Shown in pieces: positions 53,668 to 64,000 of a stretch of 64,000 nt of DNA. This stretch comes from Stratiolaelaps scimitus (lineage: Eukaryota; Arthropoda; Arachnida; Mesostigmata; Laelapidae). The DNA lies in the NCBI GenBank assembly GCA_019614645.1, contig JABWDB010000001.1, positions 558,001 through 622,000 on the forward strand, in the 5' to 3' direction. The position numbers and the translations under genes are program-made. The notes below the pieces were generated by a model. It saw only the letters and a program-made list of their open reading frames with translations. It was not told the origin of the DNA and did no database searches. How positions within the stretch are numbered: the stretch's first letter is position 1; the number at the start of each line of letters is the position of its first letter.

Positions 53668-53745
53668 GGCGTCGTGGTGGCGCAACGGGCTAAGTCACTT
53701 ATTCGCTTAGCGATGACAATCTCAACGGGTCAGCAGTGTGTTCTT
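53668..53745 (+). mobile_element. Possible tRNA-derived SINE head (relic)
   Basis: TGGCGCAACGGG at 53678-53689 fits the tRNA/SINE A-box consensus exactly and is followed by CTAAGTCACTTATTCGCTTAG, a layout seen in tRNA-headed SINEs. A degenerate B-box-like stretch (ACGGGTCAGCAGT) lies at 53725-53737, at roughly the right distance, and a T-rich stretch follows. No second copy was noticed in the window and no tail or target-site duplication was seen. It could be chance. Confidence 0.3.
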
Positions 53746-56700
53746 TTTGTTTCCATTCGCACACTCAGGTAGGTGATCAGCCAGCCTACATCATGATACA
53801 CTCGTCAGTCAGCCGCTGGCCCTTAGTCGACTCATTGCACTCAACGCGGTGGCAGCAGTCGTTAGACACCCGACAATGACGAACGGATAAGTGGGCGAGA
53901 GAGAGAGACATTGTTTCGGTGAATCCCATCGTTGATTGGCCGCGCCAAAAGTGCTATCTTGTTTATTATCATCGTCGTCACTTGTGAACATGGGCGCCGG
54001 AGCATGACATACAGAGGTATTCTATCATATTACGATACGAATCCCAATGAACGTCCGTAATCGTCCGCGTGGCGATCGGCGTTCTTCCATCTCCGCGTTC
54101 AATTTTTCCCCTTTCAAGCTTCTCGCATATGTGTCCTCGATGGTAGAATCATTTTTGGCCCATGCCTGGCGAGCCATATGCTGAGCATTATCATCGTTCT
54201 ATAAAACTCAGCATTGACATTCTCTCTCGCTCGCTCGCGCTCTGTCTGCCAATGCGAAATAATGTTACTCTGCCGTCTCTAATCATCTTTTGTCTCTGTT
54301 GGGCCTTTGCAGTTGTTGAACAGAGAATAAGGAGATGTTGGCGCCTCACTGGTGCGAATGCAAAATGGTTTTGAAGTACAGGTGGCTGGTGGGCTGGTCG
54401 GCCGTGTGCTGGCCTCCGACTTTCGGTGTCTCCGTCGGAACTCTCGCGGACCACACGACGAGGAGGCTGCTATGCCGCCTAGCGCCGGTGGGACAATGGA
54501 GCAACGAGCATGAACGTAGCGAGAGCGAGCATAGGCGACGATGGCCGAGCCGACACGGGACGCCGACGAGGCTGAACAAGAGCGACAAGGAGAACTCTAA
54601 GTGTTACACACTCCGAGGGGCAAGAGAATTACGAGTAATATGACACATTTGACACTAATTTCATTTGTCGGCACTTCCCCGTGCCTCCCTCCCTCCTCGT
54701 TCTTACCGTAGACGGCCTCACGAAGCTGAAATAGGGGGTGGCGACGATAGCTCGTTCGCTCGCTCGCTTCGAGCACTGTTACAGCAGCTAAGCAGGAAAA
54801 TACGATTCCCTCCGGCAGAGGGAATGTACAAGCGTTTTGCCCTGTTCCACCCTCCCGGCTGACGCGGAGGGTGCGCCGATCGCGCTCTCCCGTTTACATG
54901 GTAGTAGTGGTGGCCTGTTTTGCATCGTAGACTATTAAAGTCCACGAACGAGACGAGGGAACGAGTGGACCAGACAGATCGACAAACAGACGGCCTGAAT
55001 GACTCGCTTGCTCGCCCGCTCGCTGTTATACACGTCTGCCCGATGCGGCGGTGGCGGCGGCGGCGGCGTAAAAACATATTGCCACTCTCCTCCACAAGCC
55101 GAATCGTTGTTGCCTTTGTGATCGTTACGTTATCACTTCCGGGTATCCTCTTCTAATCGACTGCTGCTGCTGTTGTTGTTGCTGCTGCTATATCTTCACT
55201 ATTGGCTGCCACGGCTATTGCTGAGCCTCAATGGTGACTGCTCTTCGTTTGAATGGCTCGCTGATGCTGCCCACTCTCAATAATCACTTTTCTCCGTACG
55301 GCTACTACTGATGTCGCCAAAGATCTCCGGCGGCTGCTGTTGTTGTTGTCGTTATCTCTTTGGCCTCGTCTTTGGGGACCATCGCCGTGGTCTCGCCCTG
55401 CTTCTTCTTTTGATTCCTCTTCTTCTTCTTCTTTACGCTGAGTTTTTCGGTTCCGATGGATGGCGTCAGGGGCCTATCTCGTATCGTCGATGGGCTGAAG
55501 TACTCGTTGTTGCGCTCGTTTTCGCTGCCCTATGGCTCCGGTTGGCTCGGTGCCTGTCGGTCCCGCGCTGGCCTTTCGATGTTGGCTACCAACCATTATT
55601 GTGACCACCAGCACGGGTAAAGGTGTGTAGCAGCCGCAGTAGTCGCAGCAGGCCTCGTTACAAAAGCGTTCTTGGCAAACGTGTCTAGTGGTAAAGCGAA
55701 TGGCGCTCTCTACTCACGCTAGAGTGGAGTCAGCCGCCAGCAGCTTGTTCGGGTGGCCGAGCCTACGCCTGTTCATGTCGACCCAGCCGATTCTGAGCTG
55801 TGTGGGTGGAAGCAGCAATTGGTCACAACATGGCCGGCTAACTGCCCGGCTCGATGGCTGCCCTGGTAGACTGCCTTCTTCAAGGAAAGCATTCGGCCTA
55901 TAGCATTGGGAAATAGCCAATACCGCTTGATTCGCTTCGATCATCTCGAAGCTCCTCGGTCCTCGGAGCCGGCCAAGGAGAATCGCTAGCTGCCAACCAC
56001 AGACATCTCCTCTTTGATACGCGCTCACGGGGGCCTTCTTTGGCGGTGGCCACATCTAAGGAGGACGAGCTCAACTAAGAGAGAGAGGATAGAAGAGAGA
56101 GAGATGGAGAGAGGAAGACACTACTGTTCTCTGCCAAAACATTTCCCTCGGCAGCGGGTTTTCTGGTCTGCGGCAAGTTGGCGAGTTAATCACGCATTGT
56201 GGCGAGTAACCAAGCCGTCGGTTGCCGGTGGCGCCAGAGAGGAAGCCCTTCTTTGGCCGGTCTTCGCTGTCTCTCTGACTGTCTATATGTGTGTGTGTGT
56301 GCGCGAGTGTGTGCTCGCTGGCTCGGCCTGTCCGCAAAATGGTCATCTCCGAAAGAGGAGACTGCGCTCTCCGCTACTACGCCCTGCTCTCAGCGCGCGG
56401 TGAGATCCTCTGCCGCTGCTTCTGCGGTCTGCCAAGGAGGAGGGTCGAATTATTGTCGCCCCATTTCCCCGGGGGCATCTCGATACTGTGCGGTTATCAG
56501 CCTACAGTGCGGCGCGGTGCGGTGGTCCTGGTCTCCCAACCATGGAAGAACTTCTCCTCAACATCGAGCCCACGACACCGTCACCACGTCTATTGGCTAC
56601 GAGGGAGTGCTTCTGATGGCAAGCCGTTGCTTGCAACGTGTGGCTTTACTTTATGATACGTTAGTCGTTCTGATATTGATGTAGGTACCCGGGGGTGATT

Positions 56701-59700
56701 TGTTCGGCCGTCGAAAGAGCACTGGAGAAATAGTGGAGAAAATGCACGCCGGGATTATTCCGAGACCCACATATAATCATAATAATATAATATATATATA
56801 TTGACGATTTGAAAGGAATTAGCAACTAGCTACTAATTGTCTTGAGCAATCTCGGTTCTTTTGTGACTTCATTCAGCATGGTCAATATGCTATAGTTGTG
56901 CCACAGAGAGAGAGAGACAGAGCTTGCCACACGTTCAAAGAATTGCCCAAAGTTCGCCTCGCAGATTTACCGCATCCTAAGCGACCGTTTGATTCTTGTC
57001 GCCCATCTCCAGGCTTACTCCTCCCTTACTATAAGCGCCCCCAGGCAATCACTTCTCCGAACGATGAGTTTAACCTCTCCTGTTCAAACGCTTCAGACTT
57101 GCGCTCTGACATCTCGGACCCATGTCTGAACGTGTGAGTTTGGTGACGGGACAGTGGGGGCCTTCCACTTCCGCGAAACTAAATCAACGCTGCTGGTTGG
57201 TTAACGTGTCTGACCGTTGCTGATCCTACATCTAACAGTTTCCTCAGTGTCAGGATGACCCAAAGCTGTGGCCGTTGCCTGAGGCGATCTTGGCCAATTT
57301 GAGCAGGACACTGCGTTTTCCTCGACTTTTTGCGAGGCGACTCTTAGGGTGGCGCCACCGCCGGCGGCATTTCATGACTACGCCGAAAGCACTCGTTGCT
57401 CTCGACGACTTTTCTCCGAGGGATCTCCCCATGTCGCGAGAAGCCTGCTGAATGAGAAAGAACAGTGTCGATCCCCCTGAGTGACGGTTTTTACCACCAA
57501 ATGTTTAGGGAGAATGTTATCGCTATCAATCGGGCCGAGTCCCATGCTGCCATGTTTCGATTACTACCAGGCTAGTTACCGGTAAATTGTTGTTTCTTTC
57601 CATCATTTCCACCTCCCTCGTTGCCGTTCGCTGGTGTCCTTCGTCCAAAGGTAGGACGAATATAAAGTCCCTCGTATATTCTCTCCCAGCTACGAGCTTG
57701 AATCCCGGTGATACCGCTGTTCGAGGTCGTGGCTGCACTGGCAGAAGACATGAGCCGCACAGGCGAGATTCGTTCGTTCGCTTCGCCGTTGTTGCTGCCG
57801 CTGCTGCTGCTGCTGGTGTAAGGAGTAGGTGTCTTTGTTTTCCTTGGAGACCACTATCGTTCCTCTTTTTTCTCTCTCCTTAGACCGCCACTACTACTAC
57901 TACTACGACTACCACCGCCATGCGATTGTTTTGCTGGCGCGATGTCCACCGGCGGGGACCGACCTACCTTGGTCGGTAACTTTGCTGGCGTCAGTCTCGT
58001 GGTGCCTGTCACTCTAAACGTGTCAGGGTCTCTCCTCGCTCCATAGACATACACAGACACACACAAGCGCGCTGTCCCTAGCCGGCCCTCCAACGACCGC
58101 CGCAAAGTAGGATCAAAAGAAAGCAACGCACAGAACAATGAAGTCCAGTTGGAGGCGCTCGAATCCAAGGCGGAGGATAATTGTGCTCAGCTGGCCGCGT
58201 GATTTACAAGGGGGGAGACTGGCAAGTGAGCACCTCGCTTAGCTGGCTAGCTATGTAGCTCTCGGTGCTATACGTATTGCAGCGGTGGCGAGCGGGTCGG
58301 GAGTCTCTGATGGAAGTGAGGTAGGAGCCAGCGGCCGAACGAAAATGACTCTGTTGGCCCCACGGGCACTTCATAACAACCGGCAGCGTTCGCCGCCCAC
58401 TATTGCCACCGCGCGACTTGCTTTGGTTCAGTTCCAACGCTCGACGTCCAGCTTTTCGTTCGTCCATCTTACTGAAGTCGCCGACCTCAGCATGGCAGAG
58501 GCTTCAGCAGCGAAGTCCGTAACTAGATACGAAGGGAACGGAGCCAGGGTCCCGTTCGACTCCGATTCGAGATGTCCCTGGGGGAGATCTCGCACATTCG
58601 ATGACCACAGCAAGTGAGTGACCAGCGGTTATATACGCTGTATCGCGCCATACAGACAACTGCAACAATACCACGGCCACGAACACGCCATGGCTAATGT
58701 AACTGGTGCAGCAAACACTTCTAATACACAGTCACCTTGTGTGTTTTGTCTTCCGTCAGGCCGTTGCCGTATAGACGAGCCTGCAAAACAATGTTCCCTT
58801 CGGCTAACTCAGTTTTACTCGCCATCCGTTTTTCAGTCAGATATACGTAGAGAAACCAGCTCTAAATAGACGTCAACATATATTTAAATAATATCTTGAA
58901 ATTGTATCGAAATTTTTCAACAAGCAAACTCGAGACTGTCTAGTTATCTACGAGTTCCCAAGCCAGCACTGTCACGATTAATTACGTTGTTAATTTGTTC
59001 TCTCTTCGATGACTGTCACTCATCTTCGCAAAGTTCGTGTGTGGCCATTGGTTCAAAATTACAATTGAAAATATTCACTATTATTATTATTATTATTATA
59101 ACTGTGTTATGCGAGCTTGCATACAATCTACGAGCAAACGCTGCCGACGAATCTGGAGCGCCCGCGTGAATGCGCACCCAGTCGAGATGTCGCAGTAACC
59201 GCTCTGACGGCAAGCGCACCAAGCGTCATGTTCCCCAATTCCCCATTTAACGGACGCATGAACGGATGGACGGACTCACTGATTGACTGGCTGATAGCCT
59301 AGTTGAGTTACTCAGTGACGACCACAGCAGGAACAACGATGTCAACCAACACAGAGCTGCCATCTATGCATAGCTCTCAGCGGTCGTCTTGCTGCCTGCC
59401 GGCCACCCTCAGCCGGCGCCGCTCGGACGTTGTGCGTGTCCGTCAGTCGACGAGGGGAGGAGGAGATGGGCGGTTCCGCGGGCGCGTTCTTCAGCTTCAC
59501 TTGTCACTCGTCATTCTGACGTTTCGTCAGAAACGGCAGCAGAACGAACTGGTCTGACTGACTGACTGACCAAGCAAGCAAGCAACAACGAACTGGCGCT
59601 GGATGGAATTATCCACCTACCCCCGGCGTCCGGATCGATGTAGCCACACAACCGGCAACGATAATCATACAGTCGCAGCAGTCGTACTTAGTTGTTTTGG

Positions 59701-60639
59701 CGGTTGTGGACGACGGCGCCGCGCTCAAACGCGGGGCGGTCTGCTTGCTCAAGGGTCCGGCTCGAGGAGCCCTACTACCATCACGGCTACGACTTCTATG
59801 ACTAACTGTTGTTGTAAACATAATCAGCCGAAAGAAAGGCTGAAACAACCCCCCCCCCTCCCTCGGCAGTGAACGCGCTGCACAGGGTAGCAAGGATCGA
59901 GCGGATGGATAAATATACAAACGCTGGCAGACGAAAAGAAACAGCCGGCCCTGATGCCGCTGCTGCTGGTGTCTACTATTAGGATAGCTAGAAAACAAGG
60001 AAACACTTCAAATCGGTCATATCTGCATTGCCTATCCCCTGTGTGTGTGTGTGTGTGATGCCTCGGTAGAATCGGCATTGCGAGAGCTCGATCTATCTCT
60101 TATACAATGCCTATCTGCAATTCGGCTATGATCAGTAATATCGGGATCTGTACCACTAGTAGCAGTTATGACTGGCAGTGCCTGTGACTTCGGACGACGT
60201 GGTGTGGCTAGTGAATATCACGATTGCCGTACACCGCACGATTAGATTCACAAGAAGCGTGTCTGCGTGTCAAAAAGAAAATAGCCAGTTGGATAGACTT
60301 CAGTTTGTACGCACGATAGCAAGATCAAAACAGCAATCGATGGTCTTAAGTGGCATCTTGGCTCAAGGATGAGGAGCGAAGCGACAATTGACGTAGAAAT
60401 GTCGTATCTACAGTAGATAGATTGATAGTATTCGAATCGTTATATTGAAATTGCTGACTCGTAAAGGCGTGATTGCTCAAATCTGTCTAAATATGTATAG
60501 GCAATATAATAATAATAATAATGATCTGCAGAGGCAAACGCGTGTTCGTTAGGGTCGGCGTGCACATCTCGGAGCTGACCATCGCTCAGCTAGCAGCACT
60601 TGTAACTAGTGTGAGGTCTCATCGATGGCGAGAGCGCAC

Positions 60640-60642
<3 letters not shown>

Positions 60643-60687
<45 letters not shown>
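60643..60687 (+). repeat. (TA)22 microsatellite
   Basis: A 45-bp pure TA tract in the AT-rich block downstream of exon D. Confidence 0.95.
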
Positions 60688-60689
<2 letters not shown>

Positions 60690-61124
60690 GAAAATGAGTT
60701 ATGTAACTCATGTAGGCGCTGAGAGACAGTAACGTTATGGGCATATGTGAGCGGAGACTCAACCATAACTAATAACCAGAATGATGTGGTAGTAGTCTTG
60801 ATGGATTTCCGTTCTGTTTCGTTTTAAGCTTTGTGAAATGCACCAGATGTAGGGCGCGCTAGCATTCAATGCGCTATGTCGATGGAATGAGCACCAGAGG
60901 GGGGGAGTATACATCTATCCATTCGGGAGGGTAGTTTTGATCTGTGTAGTTAGCAGATATGTACAGTTGTACATAATTCTGTACTCTGTCGACTGTGGGG
61001 TACAAGCAATCGCCAAACGGGAACGATGAATCCATCAATATGACAGCCCAACTGGAGCTAGATATATATATATGCAGCATTATGCGATTACATATAGAAA
61101 ATAATCACTACATATCGAGTATTT

Positions 61125-61145
61125 AGAGAGAGAGAGAGAGAGAGA
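61125..61145 (+). repeat. (GA)10 microsatellite
   Basis: A pure GA tract just before a candidate polyadenylation signal. Confidence 0.92.
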
Positions 61146-61206
61146 AATATAAGTCGTTCTTATATAATACGAGAACTTAAGCGTTGCAATATTTCGCAGT
61201 TCCGTC

Positions 61207-61212
61207 AATAAA
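61207..61212 (+). terminator. Possible polyadenylation signal AATAAA
   Basis: AATAAA lies inside an AT-rich, repeat-poor block (58.85-61.65 kb). If the candidate terminal exon at 58760 were real, this would give a 3' UTR of about 2.3 kb. The hexamer alone is common by chance. Confidence 0.2.
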
Positions 61213-61904
61213 GAACTAATTGAATTGAATATGGTAGTGCTACCACTAATACTATGACCATTAAATACGATTCAATGTTGACATTCGTCATAATGCTTCT
61301 ATTGTAGTACAACAACACTAGCACCTATCCCGACAGGCCAAAAATATGGACGATTTTAACTTGTATCATCCACCGTTTCTCCGGTAGCTATTTGTCTTCA
61401 TCCTAATGCACATTTAACCCAGCGAGCACGATGACAACAAGAATAGTTATATACTAAATAAGTAAGTTGTTATAGTGATAGATTCCCTCCATTCATCTAT
61501 GGTCACTCCGTGTTTAACCAACTAACGTTGGCGTCGACGCAGCTGAAGGATAGCACATACAAGTGCTGCATATCAATTTAACGGGTGACCTCGTCGTTGG
61601 TGTTTAATACGAATGTGCCTATATGTATCTATCTGTTTATTTATCGATCTACCTATCTATAGTTGTTGATTTCGTCGCCTGCCGCAGCTCCGCAATCGGT
61701 ACTTATGAATAAGGCGCTCGGATGATGAGCACGCTCTCTCTCTGTGTGTGTGGTTGTGAATGCATTTGTGTACGCGAGAGTGTAGAACCGAATTGCACCA
61801 GGCCGCAACAGCAGCACTTCAGCTGTTCCTGTTGTGCTTGTTCCTGCTGTTTCGCCGCTCCTGCCGCGTATGGCTGCTGTTGTTGGTGTTATTGTTGTTC
61901 TCGT

Positions 61905-61940
61905 CGTCGTTGTTGCTGTTGTTGTTGCTGCTGCTGTTGT
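61905..61940 (+). repeat. (GTT/CTG)n tract
   Basis: About 12 mixed GTT and CTG triplets. On the - strand it encodes poly-Gln in one frame, next to a poly-Ser frame formed by the GAT/GAC/GAG triplets at 61977-62010. No splice or start context supports a gene. Confidence 0.85.
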
Positions 61941-62163
61941 GAATCGGTAACCACAGGATGAAAAATGATGTCTGCTAATGATGATGACGACGAGGACGAG
62001 GATGATGACGATCGTTTGTTGCTCGCGTTCATTCGCAGTGACTCGCCGCCCGGTCGCTGTTGTTGGCTCGATCTCGCCCGTGGTGTTTTGTTCGTTTCTG
62101 CTGACATCCGACGGCCGTGGCGGTGGCGGCTGCGGCGGCGGCGGCCGCGGCGCGAGACGGAAC

Positions 62164-62171
<8 letters not shown>

Positions 62172-62195
<24 letters not shown>
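62172..62195 (+). repeat. (GA)12 microsatellite
   Basis: A pure GA tract about 100 bp before the Gly-rich candidate exon at 62294. Confidence 0.92.
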
Positions 62196-62358
62196 TAAAG
62201 AGGACGATGGGAAGTGAAGAATGAGAATTATAGAGAATAAAAGCCACCAATAGCCACCGGTGATAGGCAAACGGAGAAATAGCATAAGCACAGGGATGAA
62301 CCAGCCACCCAGCTACAACAACAGTGGCCTCAGTGGCGGCGGCGGCGGAATCGTTCTT

Positions 62359-62379
62359 GGTGGTGGTGGTGGTGGTGGT
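62359..62379 (+). repeat. (GGT)7 tract
   Basis: Pure GGT triplets, in frame with the candidate Gly-rich C-terminal exon at 62294-62463. Confidence 0.92.
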
Positions 62380-63048
62380 AGTTGTAGTAATGCTTCTCCT
62401 AATCATAGTGCCGCTGATGATGGTAATGGTGCCGATGATAATCAAGCTAAATATGATGGGTAGCCAATTGGAATATCTCGAATGGGGGAATCGATGACGG
62501 ACGATGACGCCGGCGACGCTGAAAACGTGAAGACCTTACCGACACACTTGGGCGACCCGACGCTCGCAAAAATAAGAAAAGAAAAAAGGAACTCGATGGC
62601 TCGTGCGTTTTGTTTAGCGGGCGTCGCGGCACACAGCGAACTCGCGCAAGCTCTATCTATGCTGTGTTGGCTGCGGCAGCTGCTCTTGTTGTTGCTGCTG
62701 CTGCTGAAACTGATGTTACTCGATAGAGCGCAGGCTAGCGAGAGAGAGTGTGTGTAAAGTGAATTCAACAACAACCTCGGCATTAGCGGCCACCGAAGAT
62801 GCAGACGGATAGCAAAGAGGACGCATTCGGCTGCGGTTGACAGCGCGCAGCAGCAGCAGCAACAACAACCACAACACGCAGCAGCACCAAAGTACAGCAC
62901 ATTCACGAATCGTACGAAGTATGTGAACGCTGTCGGCTGGTCCGGTTCGGTCACTGCCAAATAGCGCCGTGTTTGCCTAATTGTGATTTCGTGATTACAT
63001 TTTTCCCTTTCGCCGGTGTAATTTTTGGATAAGCGAACAGCGGTCCAC

Positions 63049-63072
63049 CAGCAGCAGCAGCAGCAGCAGCAC
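63049..63072 (+). repeat. (CAG)8 tract
   Basis: Pure CAG triplets. Similar shorter tracts lie at about 62849-62861 and, as CTG, at about 63188-63203. Confidence 0.92.
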
Positions 63073-64000
63073 AGGTGTTTCTTGATGTTTTCTTGCCGTT
63101 GCTGGTTGATTGTTGGTTGCGGTTTTCGTTAGATTCTGTCTCGCTGTTGTGTTCCGTCGAGCCGGGCGACGCGGCAGCAATCGCGAGCTGCTGCTGCTGC
63201 TGATGATGCTTATTCCTTCCTCGTTTGGGGGGTATTTACTCTGCCGGCAGTGTAGTGAAGCCAGACGAGCAAGAAACGATAAGTCGTCATTTGCGAGCTC
63301 CTTTAGAACGGAAAGCGGCTCGCTGCCGCTGTTCTTACTACCCATTCTACGCTTGCTCGCGTATGTGTGTGGCTTGTCTCTCTCTCTCTCTCTCCTGCTC
63401 TCTCCTGGCGTCTGCGGTCAGTTGCCTTAATGATCCTGTGACGTTGTATTCTTTCTGACTGTTGCTCATCATCAGCCTGGTTTTGACGCAGGAGGACGCC
63501 GGCGAGTTATTAATACGAGATACACAATACATGATGACCTAGGAGCGACTGAACTGAATGACTCAGGGGGGTGGCCAAGCCGTGAGGGAGAAGAGATTTA
63601 CGGGGGTAGTACAGTATCGTTCCTCACACAAGTGTCGGCCAAGTTGCCCGCGTGCCCTCCATCGTGTAGTCGCTTCGGGGTGGGGGAAATAGAAATAGTC
63701 CGCCGTAGAAACTGTGCACAGCAGCTCACTGGGCTTTGTTTCACGCTAAAGGTAGAACGACTACGCCAGCTGTTTGTAGGTGTAGCCGAAGTAAAAGTAG
63801 GAGCATACTACTAGTACTGCTACTAGTAATGGTGCTGGCGGCTACGCCGAGAGGTTCGCGGCGTGTGTGTTGTGTAATCGCTTGTTGTAGTAGTCGTCGT
63901 AATTGCAGTGTCGAGGTATCGATGATATGTCGCAGTACCGCTCCAACTCGAGTCGCAGAGTGGCTAGGTGGCCATCTATCCCGACCGTTGAACAGAGCCC

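Noticed and set aside
61653..62291. Poly-Thr, poly-Ser and poly-Gln frames on the - strand
   Set aside because: Each homopolymer appears in a different overlapping frame of the same triplet repeats. No frame carries a non-repetitive conserved segment.

Overview
This is a stretch of animal nuclear DNA. It has no operons, no dense coding and no ribosome-binding sites. It consists of long introns full of simple repeats, with a few short, strongly conserved exons on the + strand. The exons belong to one gene, extradenticle (exd), the arthropod orthologue of PBX, a TALE-class homeodomain transcription factor. Arthropod origin is favoured by the sequence just after the homeodomain ([13 protein letters not shown], which I remember as arthropod-type; vertebrate PBX reads KFQEEANIYAAK). 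I cannot name the species. A mite, other chelicerate or crustacean with long introns would fit, but that is a guess.

Layout. Positions 1-11552 are probably the 3' part of an intron, because the first exon found starts inside a codon and lacks the PBC-A domain and N-terminus. Exon A (11553-11791) codes for the end of PBC-A, the poly-alanine linker and the start of PBC-B. A 29.4 kb intron follows. Exon B (41191-41381) is the rest of PBC-B, up to the edge of the homeodomain. After a 7.0 kb intron, exon C (48418-48553) carries the homeodomain N-terminal arm, helix 1, the three-residue TALE loop and helix 2. After a 2.7 kb intron, exon D (51262-51352) carries DNA-recognition helix 3 and the segment after the homeodomain. 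Together they give 218 complete codons with no frame break and a canonical GT/AG pair at every junction. The C-terminal exon after 51352 was not identified with confidence. Four phase-compatible candidates are listed as findings.

The rest of the window is non-coding as far as I can tell. It holds many short microsatellites: (TA)n, (CA)n, (GA)n, (CAG/CTG)n, (GGT)n, (AAT)n, homopolymer C or G runs of 12-17, and many decayed tetranucleotide tracts of the GGCT/GGCA/CGTT type. Most long open frames are by-products of these repeats. I saw no credible second protein gene, tRNA, rRNA, intact transposon or CRISPR array.

Non-coding points worth a look: an exact PBX-MEIS composite site 50 bp before the homeodomain exon; a CpG-rich block with GC-box, CCAAT, NRF1 and YY1 motifs at 13.8-14.06 kb; opposed CTCF-like cores at 16.2-16.3 kb; a strong alternative acceptor before exon A that would truncate the protein; an open 55-codon read-through from exon C that would replace recognition helix 3; and a tRNA-like A-box relic at 53.68 kb. 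I found no clear sign of an undescribed biological system. The strongest leads are about regulation and isoforms of exd.
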